A DNA stretch of 64,000 bases from the NCBI GenBank assembly GCA_002728135.1, contig PBVE01000020.1:1-64000 (forward strand), read 5' to 3'. The stretch is from Rhodospirillaceae bacterium. GTDB lineage: Bacteria > Pseudomonadota > Alphaproteobacteria > UBA828. Under the pieces are notes generated by a model that had not been told where the DNA came from, did no database searches, and was given only the letters and a program-made list of their open reading frames with translations. The position numbers and the translations under genes were made by a program. This document shows, piece by piece, positions 9,252 through 17,780 of the stretch; position 1 is the first letter of the stretch; each line of letters begins with the position of its first letter.

Positions 9252-10012
9252 AAGATAAGAGAATACTAATTGTTAATGACGATGGTATCTCTTCTCCTGG
9301 GATTAAAATTTTATATAGGATAGCCCTATCTATCAGTAGAGATGTTTGGATAATTGCACCAGAAACAGAACAAAGTGCTTCATCACATTCTCTAACTTTA
9401 CATAGACCTCTTCGAATTAGAAAATTAAGTTCTCGTAAATATGCTATTGATGGATCACCAACGGACTGTGTTTATCTAGGCTTTAAGAAAATACTCAAAT
9501 CAAAGCTCCCTGATTTAGTTTTATCTGGAATAAACTATGGAGGAAACCTTGGTGAGGATCTTAGTTATTCAGGAACTGTTGCTGCAGCTATGGAGGCTAG
9601 TTTATCAGGGGTATTAGGTATTGCTCTTAGCCAAGAGTACGCTGATGGAAAAGAGATAAATTGGAAAACAGCAGAGAAGTGGGCACCACGGATCATAAAA
9701 AAAATAGTCCAAGATGATTGGAGCTCTAAAGTAGTTTTTAATGTTAATTTTCCAGATATTACATATGCTAAAGTCAAAGGTATCCAAGTTACTTGTCAGG
9801 GTCAGCACCACGCTCGTGACCTTTATAATGAAAGAGTTGACCCCCGCGGCCGAAAATATTACTGGATTGGAGCTTCTGAAAGAGCTCTAAAAAAAGGCAA
9901 ACTAGGAACAGACGTTAGAGCTGTATATGATAATTATATATCAATAACGCCTATAGATATGAACCTAACTAACAAAAATATCATAAATAAAATGAAAAAA
10001 TCTTTCAGGTAA
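9248..10012 (+). CDS. surE: 5'-nucleotidase / stationary-phase survival protein SurE
   Basis: SurE is a metal-dependent nucleoside monophosphate phosphatase. The 254-residue protein has the N-terminal metal-binding motif VNDDGISSPG (Asp11, Asp12), the TEQSASSHSLTL loop with the conserved Ser, and SGINYGGNLG (Asn metal ligand) near residue 98. The ATG overlaps the serS stop (ATGA). It is followed 5 bp later by pcm, the usual partner in proteobacteria, which repairs isoaspartyl damage under the same stress conditions. Confidence 0.96.
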   Translation: MKDKRILIVNDDGISSPGIKILYRIALSISRDVWIIAPETEQSASSHSLTLHRPLRIRKLSSRKYAIDGSPTDCVYLGFKKILKSKLPDLVLSGINYGGNLGEDLSYSGTVAAAMEASLSGVLGIALSQEYADGKEINWKTAEKWAPRIIKKIVQDDWSSKVVFNVNFPDITYAKVKGIQVTCQGQHHARDLYNERVDPRGRKYYWIGASERALKKGKLGTDVRAVYDNYISITPIDMNLTNKNIINKMKKSFR

Positions 10013-10017
10013 ATCTG

Positions 10018-10668
10018 ATGGAAGCTCGAAAAATACGTCTTCTTTTGGAGTTAAGACGTCAGGGTATTTCCGATACTAATGTACTAACAGCGATTGAAAG
10101 TATACCCAGAGAGCATTTTGTTGATGAGCCATTTCTAGATCAGGCATATGATAATATTGCATTACCAATTGGATCTGGTCAAACAATAAGTCAGCCATTT
10201 ATAGTAGCTAAAATGACATCTGCTCTAGAACTTGGCCCAAGGATGAAGGTCTTGGAGGTAGGTACAGGATCTGGATACCAAGCTGCAATTCTATCTAAAC
10301 TTTGTCGAAGGTTATATTCTATTGAAAGACATCAATATTTAGCTGAAATTGCATCAATTAGGTTTAATAATCTTAGGCTTACTAATATAGTTCAAAAAGT
10401 TGATGATGGTAATCAAGGTTGGCATGAGCAGGCCCCCTTTGATCGTATCATTGTTACTGCTTGTGCTCCTACTTTACCTTCTAAACTTATTAGTCAATTG
10501 AGCAGTGATGGACTGATTATATTTCCATTAGCGGACATATCCAAAAAATGTCAGCACATTGTTAAAATAAACTTAAATAGTGATGGTGAAATAGTTCAGG
10601 AAAAATTACTAGAGGTTAGATTCGTACCACTTTTACCTGGTGTAGTGCCTAATAAGACTAAAATATAG
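10018..10668 (+). CDS. pcm: protein-L-isoaspartate O-methyltransferase
   Basis: Methylates isoaspartyl residues using S-adenosylmethionine so that they can revert to Asp. The 216-residue protein has the family motif GSGQTISQPFIVAKMTSAL (substrate side) and the SAM motif EVGTGSGYQAAIL at about residues 80-92, then the acidic motif with SIERH. The C-terminus has the usual VRFVPLLPG strand. It directly follows surE and precedes a LysM/M23 gene by 7 bp, which matches the surE-pcm-nlpD order known from proteobacteria. Confidence 0.96.
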   Translation: MEARKIRLLLELRRQGISDTNVLTAIESIPREHFVDEPFLDQAYDNIALPIGSGQTISQPFIVAKMTSALELGPRMKVLEVGTGSGYQAAILSKLCRRLYSIERHQYLAEIASIRFNNLRLTNIVQKVDDGNQGWHEQAPFDRIIVTACAPTLPSKLISQLSSDGLIIFPLADISKKCQHIVKINLNSDGEIVQEKLLEVRFVPLLPGVVPNKTKI

Positions 10669-10675
10669 ATAGAGA

Positions 10676-11683
10676 ATGCTAAATAAAACTACCTTAAAAT
10701 TATTGACTAAAGAAGATATAAATTGGATGTATATTTCAAAGTTTTCTTTTTTTTCTATCTCTAAAATAATCCTTTTATATTGCTTTATGGCTATTATAAT
10801 GACTGGATGCATTGAATCCTTCAGGAATTTTGATGGAAGCAATTATAATTTTATCAATTCTTTCTCAGAAAATATTCTTCCTGACCCTTCGCCGGTTAGG
10901 CCGATAGAAAAAATACAAAATTCAGATATCTTCCTGCCACCAGTGAGGCCAGATATTCTCAAAAAGGATGAGTTTCCCAAAATTATAAAAGTTATTGAGG
11001 GAGATACTCTTTACAGAATAGCTCATAGGTTAAAAATTGATGTTGAAGAAATTATCAAATTAAATTCTCTACAGTCACCATATACTTTACACGTAGGCCA
11101 AAAATTAGAGATACCTAGTATGGTAGTCTATAAGATTAAATCTGGTGATAGTCTCTTTAAAATATCTAAAAATTTCAATACAAAGATAAGTACACTAATC
11201 AAGCAAAATAATTTAGTTGAACCATACCGTTTGATGGTAGGTGATAACTTGCTTATACCTAAATTTACCTCAAATAATGATTATTCAAATCTAAATCGTA
11301 AAATTCCAGTTAATTTTATCTGGCCAGTTGTTGGAAAACTCATTAGTAATTATGGAACAAAAAAAGGTGGTATTTATAATGAGGGAATTAATATTAATGC
11401 ACCTGAAGGTACAACTGTAGTTGCTTCAGCTGATGGTGTTGTTGTGTATGCAGCGGATGAATTGAAAGGCTATGGAAAACTTATTTTAATCAGACACAAA
11501 GGAGGCTGGGTGTCTGCATATGCACATAATGCCAAAATTTTTGTCCAATTGGGCCAATCAGTAAATTCAGGCCAAAGAATTGCTTTTGTTGGAACTACAG
11601 GTGATGTAACAGTTCCTCAATTATATTTTGAAATACGTAAAAGGGGCTTGGCTGTAAACCCAATTCCTAAGTTAGTTAGATAA
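10676..11683 (+). CDS. LysM / M23 (LytM) lipoprotein, NlpD-like, degenerate active site
   Basis: A 335-residue envelope protein. A hydrophobic segment ending in MTGC suggests a lipoprotein signal, with Cys near residue 45. Two LysM domains follow (about 103-147 and 151-194, with EGDTLYRIAHRL and SGDSLFKISKNF), then a C-terminal LytM/M23 domain (about 215-335). Catalytic positions are changed: the HxxxD region reads NEGININAP, and the last histidine motif (usually LHFEIR) reads LYFEIR, so zinc hydrolysis is unlikely. Degenerate LytM proteins of the NlpD/EnvC type activate cell-wall amidases at division; that role is inferred. The start could be the ATG at 10727 instead, closer to the signal. 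The gene follows pcm. Confidence 0.82.
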   Translation: MLNKTTLKLLTKEDINWMYISKFSFFSISKIILLYCFMAIIMTGCIESFRNFDGSNYNFINSFSENILPDPSPVRPIEKIQNSDIFLPPVRPDILKKDEFPKIIKVIEGDTLYRIAHRLKIDVEEIIKLNSLQSPYTLHVGQKLEIPSMVVYKIKSGDSLFKISKNFNTKISTLIKQNNLVEPYRLMVGDNLLIPKFTSNNDYSNLNRKIPVNFIWPVVGKLISNYGTKKGGIYNEGININAPEGTTVVASADGVVVYAADELKGYGKLILIRHKGGWVSAYAHNAKIFVQLGQSVNSGQRIAFVGTTGDVTVPQLYFEIRKRGLAVNPIPKLVR

Positions 11684-11688
11684 ATTTG

Positions 11689-12564
11689 TTATCTTTTAAG
11701 AGGTATCCCATGTTGACCAGCTAAATCTTGAACAAATTGCCACGCCACTCTTCCTGAACGACTGCCTCTGGTTGCTGCCCATTTTAGTGCTGCATCTCTA
11801 ATTATTTTTGGAGGAAGGTCTATTTGATACCAACGAGTATAGCCATTAACCATTTCTATAAATGTTTCTTGATCACAACTATGAAATCCTAGCCAAATTC
11901 CAAAACGATCTGACAATGAAACTGATTCCTCAACAGACTCACCCCTATGAATGCCTGTTGCTTGTTCATTTTCAATCATTTCTCTAGACATTAAATGCCT
12001 GCGGTTAGATGTTGCATAGAATATTACATTATCTGGTCGACCTTCGATTCCTCCTTCTAATAATGCTTTAAGGGATTTATAAGATGTATCATCCTTTTCA
12101 AATGACAAATCATCACAAAATAATATACACCTATAATTAACACCCCTTAGTATTCTGAGTAATATTGGCAATGAAGGTATATCTTCTCTATGAACTTCAA
12201 TAAGAATTAGTGGATTATCAATATTTTGGTTTGTAGAAAAGTGAACTGCTTTTACTAAAGAACTTTTTCCCATTCCTCTAGCACCCCATAACAGGGCATT
12301 ATTTGCCGGTCTACCCATAGCAAACCTGGATGTATTCTCCATGAGAGTTTCTTTAGCTTGATCTACACCTTTAAGTAAGGTGATATCGATTCTATTAATG
12401 TTTATTACTGGTTCGAGATATTTTGTTTCTGGATTCCAAACAAATCCAGAACTACTTTCCAAGTTTATTTCCTTATGAGTAGGGGGTGAGAGTCTTTCAA
12501 GTGCTTCTGCAATCCTAATTAGCACTAAATTGTTTGAATCAGATGTTTTCTTTGAGGAAGTCAT
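11689..12564 (-). CDS. ATPase of the DUF815 family (AAA-like)
   Basis: A 291-residue P-loop protein with Walker A WGARGMGKSSLVKA, Walker B ILFCDDLSF, a sensor-like region IFYATSNRRHL, and a C-terminal helical part ending in a Ser/Arg-rich stretch before AGQHG. This is the layout of the conserved DUF815 ATPases of alphaproteobacteria, often found next to yajC-secDF; their function is unknown. It runs against the LysM/M23 gene (convergent, 5 bp apart) and diverges from yajC, sharing a 191-bp intergenic region. No partner protein is evident. Confidence 0.85.
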   Translation of the reverse strand: MTSSKKTSDSNNLVLIRIAEALERLSPPTHKEINLESSSGFVWNPETKYLEPVININRIDITLLKGVDQAKETLMENTSRFAMGRPANNALLWGARGMGKSSLVKAVHFSTNQNIDNPLILIEVHREDIPSLPILLRILRGVNYRCILFCDDLSFEKDDTSYKSLKALLEGGIEGRPDNVIFYATSNRRHLMSREMIENEQATGIHRGESVEESVSLSDRFGIWLGFHSCDQETFIEMVNGYTRWYQIDLPPKIIRDAALKWAATRGSRSGRVAWQFVQDLAGQHGIPLKR

Positions 12565-12755
12565 TGTTATTTACTTATCCAAATATTTGAAGAAATTTCT
12601 TTTAGACGTTATCATAGAGCTAAAAATCGTAAATGTAGTGTTTTTTTTATTACATGAGATGTTGCTCATCTGTGAGTTCAAGCGTATCTTGCGCAGCAAT
12701 TAAAACATTGCCCGATAATAATTGGGCTCCCGTTAAAAGATCTTTGGAGAAACCA

Positions 12756-13238
12756 ATGAGAAAACTTGCAACTCTTGGCACATCAGCCTTGATATTACTT
12801 AGTTTAAGCGCTTGTATGCCAGGCCAGCAAGGTGCTGGAGGTGCCGAAGGTGGTGGGGGAGATATGTTAATGTCAATCTTGCCGCTGATACTTATTTTTG
12901 TAGTCTTTTATTTTCTGCTAATTCGTCCACAACAGAAAAAACAAAAAGCACACCGTGAAATGTTAAAAAATGTTGGACGAGGGGATGAAATTGTAACTTC
13001 TGGTGGTGTTGTGGGAAAGGTAGTTCGTACAAGAGATGAACAAATCCTACTAGAAATAGCACCCGATATACGTGTTAAACTGATGCGTACTGGTGTCGCA
13101 GAGGTTGTAAGACGTTCTGAAGTTGACTTTGATGAAGATGATGACTTTGAAGATGATTTAGAAGATCATATTGAAGAAGATATCGATAATGAAGATAATA
13201 AAGATAATGAAGATCAGGAATCAAAATCAGAAAAATAA
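12756..13238 (+). CDS. yajC: preprotein translocase subunit YajC with a lipobox-like N-terminus
   Basis: YajC associates with SecDF and the Sec translocon. I chose the ATG at 12756 because GGAGA at 12746-12750 precedes it; an open frame extends up to 12654 without a good start. The protein then begins with a signal peptide whose end reads LSAC (Cys20), a lipobox-like motif. A Gly-rich spacer, the usual YajC helix (MSILPLILIFVVFYFLLI) and RPQQKKQKAHREML follow. The last 37 residues are almost all Asp, Glu, Asn and Lys. Both the lipobox and the acidic tail go beyond a minimal YajC. It is followed by secD after 21 bp. Confidence 0.9.
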   Translation: MRKLATLGTSALILLSLSACMPGQQGAGGAEGGGGDMLMSILPLILIFVVFYFLLIRPQQKKQKAHREMLKNVGRGDEIVTSGGVVGKVVRTRDEQILLEIAPDIRVKLMRTGVAEVVRRSEVDFDEDDDFEDDLEDHIEEDIDNEDNKDNEDQESKSEK

Positions 13239-13259
13239 TCATCAAAATTAGAGCGTAAA

Positions 13260-14852
13260 ATGTTGAAAGTTAAACCTTGGCAGTTAGTCACCGTCATACT
13301 TGTTTGTATTGCGGGTCTATTGTTCATGGTGCCTAATTTTTTCGACCGTGAAATATTAAATTCAAAATATCCCTCGTGGTTACCGAGCCAGCAAGTATCA
13401 CTTGGTTTGGATTTGCAGGGAGGATCTCATCTGCTTTTACAAGTAGAACTGGATGGTTTAGTTCAAGAAAAAATGCAAAAGCTTGTATCAGAAGTTAGAA
13501 GGGAACTAAGAAAAGAAAAAATTAGGTATACAAAGCTAAGTGCGGCAGACAATTCAGTAACTTTTAAAGTCACAAATAAAACAAATCTATTAAAATTAGA
13601 TACTGTTTTGTCTGCTATTTTATCAGATCATAATATTGATAAGTCAGAAAATGGACTTGTTAAAATCATGTTTACTGATGAAGCAGTTAGGAAACTTCAA
13701 AATTCTGCTCTAAGTCAATCAATTGAAATCATAAGAAGACGTATTGATGAAACTGGCGTCCGCGAACCAACAATTCAACGGCAGGGAGATGATAGAGTAA
13801 TAGTTCAATTGCCAGGTATTGATGACCCCGAACGTATGAAGGAATTGATAGGTAAGACGGCACGCTTGACATTTCATCTTGTTGACCATAGTGCAACAGA
13901 TGAAGATATAAGAAATAGGAACATTAGTCCCGGCACTAAATTATTGCCTTTAGAAAGGGATAGCTCTGAATCAGATAATTCACAACCATCTCTAGAAATG
14001 ATAGCAGTTAGAAAAAGAGCAGAACTTAGTGGCGAATCTCTAGAAGATGCACAAGCAACTTTCCAAGATAATCAACCTGTTGTCAGCTTTAGATTTGATA
14101 CTGCTGGTGGCCGTAAATTTGGAAAAATAACCAAGGAAAATGTGAATAAATCGTTTGCCATTGTTTTAGATGGAAAGGTTATTAGTGCACCTAATATAAA
14201 TGAGCCTATACTGGGAGGTTCTGGTATAATCAGTGGTAATTTTAGCGTTCAATCTGCAGATGAATTAGCTATATTACTTAGAGCAGGAGCACTTCCTGCA
14301 CCAATGAAGGTACTTGAGGAGAGGACAGTAGGGCCAGGTTTGGGCGCTGACTCTATCAGAGCAGGTACAATAGCCTGTATTATAGGTTTGGTCGCAGTTA
14401 TAATTTTTATGTTTATTTATTACGGACTCTTTGGGTTGGTTGCTGATATTGCACTAGTTTTAAACTTGGTAATTATAATTGGCTTGTTGTCATTATTACA
14501 GGCAACTCTGACACTCCCGGGCATTGCTGGTATTGTTTTAACAATAGGGATGGCTGTAGATTCTAACGTTTTAATTTTTGAGAGAATAAGAGAAGAATAT
14601 AAAACAGGTAGAACTCCGTTCTCTTCCATGGAAGCAGGTTATAAGCAAGCATTTAGAACTATTTTAGATTCTAATTTAACAACTCTAATAGCAGCGGTTA
14701 TCTTATACCTCATTGGCACTGGTCCTGTGAAAGGCTTTGCTGTAACTCTGGGTCTCGGAATTATAACTTCTATGTTCACAGCTATGATAGTTAGTCGTTA
14801 TATATTAGTTGCATGGCTTCGATATAGAAGGCCATCTAAGTTGCCATTATAG
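13260..14852 (+). CDS. secD: protein translocase subunit SecD
   Basis: SecD uses the proton gradient to help pull proteins across the inner membrane. The 530-residue protein has an N-terminal transmembrane helix, the LGLDLQGGSHLLLQVE motif, the P1 periplasmic domain with the conserved RRRIDETGVREPTIQRQG, and five C-terminal helices with the SecD motif GMAVDSNVLIFERIREE. It forms a yajC-secD-secF operon (21 and 12 bp spacing). Length and motifs are normal. Confidence 0.97.
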   Translation: MLKVKPWQLVTVILVCIAGLLFMVPNFFDREILNSKYPSWLPSQQVSLGLDLQGGSHLLLQVELDGLVQEKMQKLVSEVRRELRKEKIRYTKLSAADNSVTFKVTNKTNLLKLDTVLSAILSDHNIDKSENGLVKIMFTDEAVRKLQNSALSQSIEIIRRRIDETGVREPTIQRQGDDRVIVQLPGIDDPERMKELIGKTARLTFHLVDHSATDEDIRNRNISPGTKLLPLERDSSESDNSQPSLEMIAVRKRAELSGESLEDAQATFQDNQPVVSFRFDTAGGRKFGKITKENVNKSFAIVLDGKVISAPNINEPILGGSGIISGNFSVQSADELAILLRAGALPAPMKVLEERTVGPGLGADSIRAGTIACIIGLVAVIIFMFIYYGLFGLVADIALVLNLVIIIGLLSLLQATLTLPGIAGIVLTIGMAVDSNVLIFERIREEYKTGRTPFSSMEAGYKQAFRTILDSNLTTLIAAVILYLIGTGPVKGFAVTLGLGIITSMFTAMIVSRYILVAWLRYRRPSKLPL

Positions 14853-14864
14853 CTAGGATATATT

Positions 14865-15986
14865 ATGTGGCGCATTCGTTTTATACCTGATCAAACAAAA
14901 TTTCCTTTCTTAAAATGGAGAAAGGGGTTTTTTGTACTTTCAGCATTATTGATTATTGCTTCAGCAGTTTTGTTGGGTGGAAAAGGTTTGGATTTTGGAA
15001 TTGATTTTTCTGGAGGTGTGCTTATTGAAATCGAGACTAAAACTGCGACCGATCTACCTCAAATTAGATCAATACTAGGTAATTTAGAACTAGGAGATAT
15101 TGCACTTCAAAAATTTGGCGAAGAGACTCACGCTTTAATTCGAATTGAAAAGCAAGATGCTGGTGGGCAAGCTCAACAGGAGATTATAGCTCGCGTTAAG
15201 CAGGCCTTAACAGTTTATCCTGAGTCAATTTCCTACAGAAGAACTGAGTCTGTCGGGCCAAAAGTAGGTGATGAACTAATTCAGGCAGGTATTATTGCAA
15301 TTATAGTCGCTGTGGCACTTATGCTAGCATATATCTGGTTTCGTTTTGAGCTTCCTTTCGCTATTGGAGCAATAATTGCACTAATACATGACATTGCGTT
15401 AACACTGGGCATGCTCTCCCTTACAGGTTTTGAAGTAAATTTAGCATCAGTGGCTGCAGTTTTATTGATAATTGGATATTCCATGAATGACACGGTTGTA
15501 GTTTATGACCGAGTTCGTGAAAATTTACGTAAATATAAAAGTATGTCTTTAATAGAGCTGCTTAATCAATCAGTAAATGAAACACTCTCGCGTACAGTTA
15601 TAACATCTGGAACAACACTGCTGGCACTTCTGGCTTTATTCATCTTCGGTGGTGAAGTAATCAGAGGATTTAGTTTTACAATGATTTGGGGAGTTATTGC
15701 AGGCACATATTCCTCAGTATTCGTAGCTGGTGCTCTCTTATTATATGTTAAACCACAACGAGGAAATAAGTCTAAGTCTGATAGCAAGTATGCGAATGCT
15801 GAAAGACTTCAAGCTGATGCTGACCTTCAAATGTCTGATTTTCTTTCTAAACAAAATACCTCTGGGAGTAGTCTAGAAAATACTATGAGCAAAGAAGAAA
15901 TTAATCCAGAGATTAAACGAACCGGAGGCAAGAGGTCCTCTAATAAAAAAAATCGTAGGAAAAGACGCAATCGCCGTAAAGATTGA
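14865..15986 (+). CDS. secF: protein translocase subunit SecF
   Basis: Partner of SecD. The 373-residue protein has the motif LDFGIDFSGGVLIEI near residue 40, the SYRRTESVGPKVGDEL segment and the C-terminal GYSMNDTVVVYDRVREN motif. The last 70 residues are unusual in being hydrophilic, ending in a strongly basic tail of Lys, Arg and Asn. The ATG lies 12 bp after the secD stop with AGGA upstream. An Mth938-domain gene follows after 7 bp, so it probably shares the transcript. Confidence 0.96.
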   Translation: MWRIRFIPDQTKFPFLKWRKGFFVLSALLIIASAVLLGGKGLDFGIDFSGGVLIEIETKTATDLPQIRSILGNLELGDIALQKFGEETHALIRIEKQDAGGQAQQEIIARVKQALTVYPESISYRRTESVGPKVGDELIQAGIIAIIVAVALMLAYIWFRFELPFAIGAIIALIHDIALTLGMLSLTGFEVNLASVAAVLLIIGYSMNDTVVVYDRVRENLRKYKSMSLIELLNQSVNETLSRTVITSGTTLLALLALFIFGGEVIRGFSFTMIWGVIAGTYSSVFVAGALLLYVKPQRGNKSKSDSKYANAERLQADADLQMSDFLSKQNTSGSSLENTMSKEEINPEIKRTGGKRSSNKKNRRKRRNRRKD

Positions 15987-15993
15987 TGGTAAA

Positions 15994-16371
15994 ATGGAAG
16001 TTACACCACTCTTAACAATAAATAAGCAGGTTATTAAAGCATATAATTCTAATGGGTTTGATGTTAATGGTGAGCATTTTACTGGGAATATATTTGTATT
16101 GCCAAACAAAACAGAATACTGGGAGGTTTCTGTTAATGCAGATAAACTAGAACCTACTGACTTTGAAAAACATTTAAGCAATCAATTAATAGATGTTTTA
16201 TTAATTGGTACAGGAAATACATTCATTATGGTTTCAGAGAATATTAGATCTAGTATGCGTAAAATTGGTATAGGTGTTGAGAGTATGGATACTTCGGCAG
16301 CATGCAGGACATACAATATTTTACTCTCTGAAGGAAGAAATGTAGCAGCTGCTCTGATTGTTTCAGAGTAA
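15994..16371 (+). CDS. Mth938-domain protein (NDUFAF3-like)
   Basis: A 125-residue single-domain protein. Features of the Mth938 fold are seen in ININKQ-type early strands, the central LLIGTGNTFIMVSENIRSSM segment, and the late VESMDTSAACRTYNILLSEGR motif. The human homologue NDUFAF3 is a complex I assembly factor; in bacteria the function is not established. The gene sits directly behind secF. About 1.4 kb further on lies an NDUFAF6-like gene, another relative of a complex I assembly factor. The start ATG is at 15994. Confidence 0.85.
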   Translation: MEVTPLLTINKQVIKAYNSNGFDVNGEHFTGNIFVLPNKTEYWEVSVNADKLEPTDFEKHLSNQLIDVLLIGTGNTFIMVSENIRSSMRKIGIGVESMDTSAACRTYNILLSEGRNVAAALIVSE

Positions 16372-16417
16372 TTCATAATCTATTTTTTCAACATTATATA
16401 AATTTAGATATAATTTT

Positions 16418-17680
16418 TTACATTTTCCTTCTTGCACGGATGGCTGCTGTAAGTCCAGACTTGACAGAACCTTCTATTGTTGCGGGGAGCCCAGTATTTG
16501 TCCAGTCTCCAGCTAAAATAACATTCTTCCAAGGTGTTTTCGCATTTGGCCTAGATTTCGTCGATCCAGCAGTTTGTGCAAATGTGGCCCTTTTTTCTTT
16601 TACAATCTTAAATGGCGGGAGTGGGCTATTTTGTATACTTAATGCAGTACATAGGTCTTTCCAAAGAGATTTTGCAAGTAATTCATTCTTTTCATCTATT
16701 AATTCATCAGCAGCACTAACTGTTACAGATAAGACTCTATCACGTAAAAAAACCCAATCCGCAGTTCCTCCAACTATACCAAGAAATTTTGATTTGCCCG
16801 GTATTTTAATTGGGTGTTGAGGTCGAAAATGTGCATTTAAGATTGAACGTGTTTCTGATGGATATAAAATATCTGGTAGCAGCTGTGATGCTATATGTGG
16901 AGGTACAGCAATAATAATTTGATTTTTTTTGCCAACATCTACTGAGTATTCACCAAAGTTTAAAGATATTGCCTTTTTATTATTAAATTCTATATCCTTT
17001 AATCTACATCCATATTTGATACTACCATTATTCTTTGTAATGAAATCAATAGCTGGGTCTATTAATGCAGATGAAAGACCTTCTCTAGCAAAGAATGGTT
17101 GAGACCCTTTTGCACCATTACCAAAAGCAATTTTAATTACTGGCCATAATAATTTAGCTGAAGCTAAATGCATCTCTGTATTTAATACAGCTTTAGTAAG
17201 GGGTTCCCAAAGCATTTCAGACATAATGGTATTTCCACCTAAACATTCTTTTACAGTAGTAGAGTTGGAGGCAAACATTAGTTTTAAAATTGATAAATAA
17301 TTAAACCAACTACTATTTGGAACACGCCGGGAATCTGAAAAAATCCACCATGGAATTTTCCCATAGTTTGGACGAATTGCCCATCTTTTTCCTGTGCGGA
17401 GGTCTATAAAAGGAATTCTCACATTTGATTGACCTATTAAACCACTTTCATTTCCAATGACCTTAAGATAGGCAAATACACTTTTGTTTGATCCTAATAT
17501 AAGATGATTTCCATTATCAATAATAGAATTAAGTTCATGATCCCAAAAAGATCTACACCGTCCCCCTGCTTGAGGAGAAGATTCATAAAGTGTGGCTTTA
17601 TATCCTGATGCTGTTAATGCAACCGCAGCTGATAAACCAGATAAACCAGCACCAATAATGTGAGTTTCAGATTTGTTCAT
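16418..17680 (-). CDS. FAD-dependent oxidase of the HpnE / amine-oxidase type
   Basis: A 420-residue flavoprotein with the N-terminal dinucleotide-binding motif GAGLSGLSAAVAL, followed by LYESSPQAGGRCRSF and the C-terminal FAD motif VILAGDWTNTGLPATIEG. The layout and the NGNHLILGSN segment match HpnE, the hydroxysqualene dehydroxylase of the bacterial squalene route. No hpnC, hpnD or squalene-hopene cyclase is in the window, so a hopanoid role is likely but unproven; a carotenoid or other desaturase is the alternative. It is convergent with the Mth938 gene and divergent from the NDUFAF6-like gene. Confidence 0.78.
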   Translation of the reverse strand: MNKSETHIIGAGLSGLSAAVALTASGYKATLYESSPQAGGRCRSFWDHELNSIIDNGNHLILGSNKSVFAYLKVIGNESGLIGQSNVRIPFIDLRTGKRWAIRPNYGKIPWWIFSDSRRVPNSSWFNYLSILKLMFASNSTTVKECLGGNTIMSEMLWEPLTKAVLNTEMHLASAKLLWPVIKIAFGNGAKGSQPFFAREGLSSALIDPAIDFITKNNGSIKYGCRLKDIEFNNKKAISLNFGEYSVDVGKKNQIIIAVPPHIASQLLPDILYPSETRSILNAHFRPQHPIKIPGKSKFLGIVGGTADWVFLRDRVLSVTVSAADELIDEKNELLAKSLWKDLCTALSIQNSPLPPFKIVKEKRATFAQTAGSTKSRPNAKTPWKNVILAGDWTNTGLPATIEGSVKSGLTAAIRARRKM

Positions 17681-17780
17681 AATTATACGATAAAGAATAT
17701 TTTAAAGTAACTTATATATAAATAATTTATAATTTATTTTGTTATATGACATGAATCTACTCAAATATATATAAGAGGTA

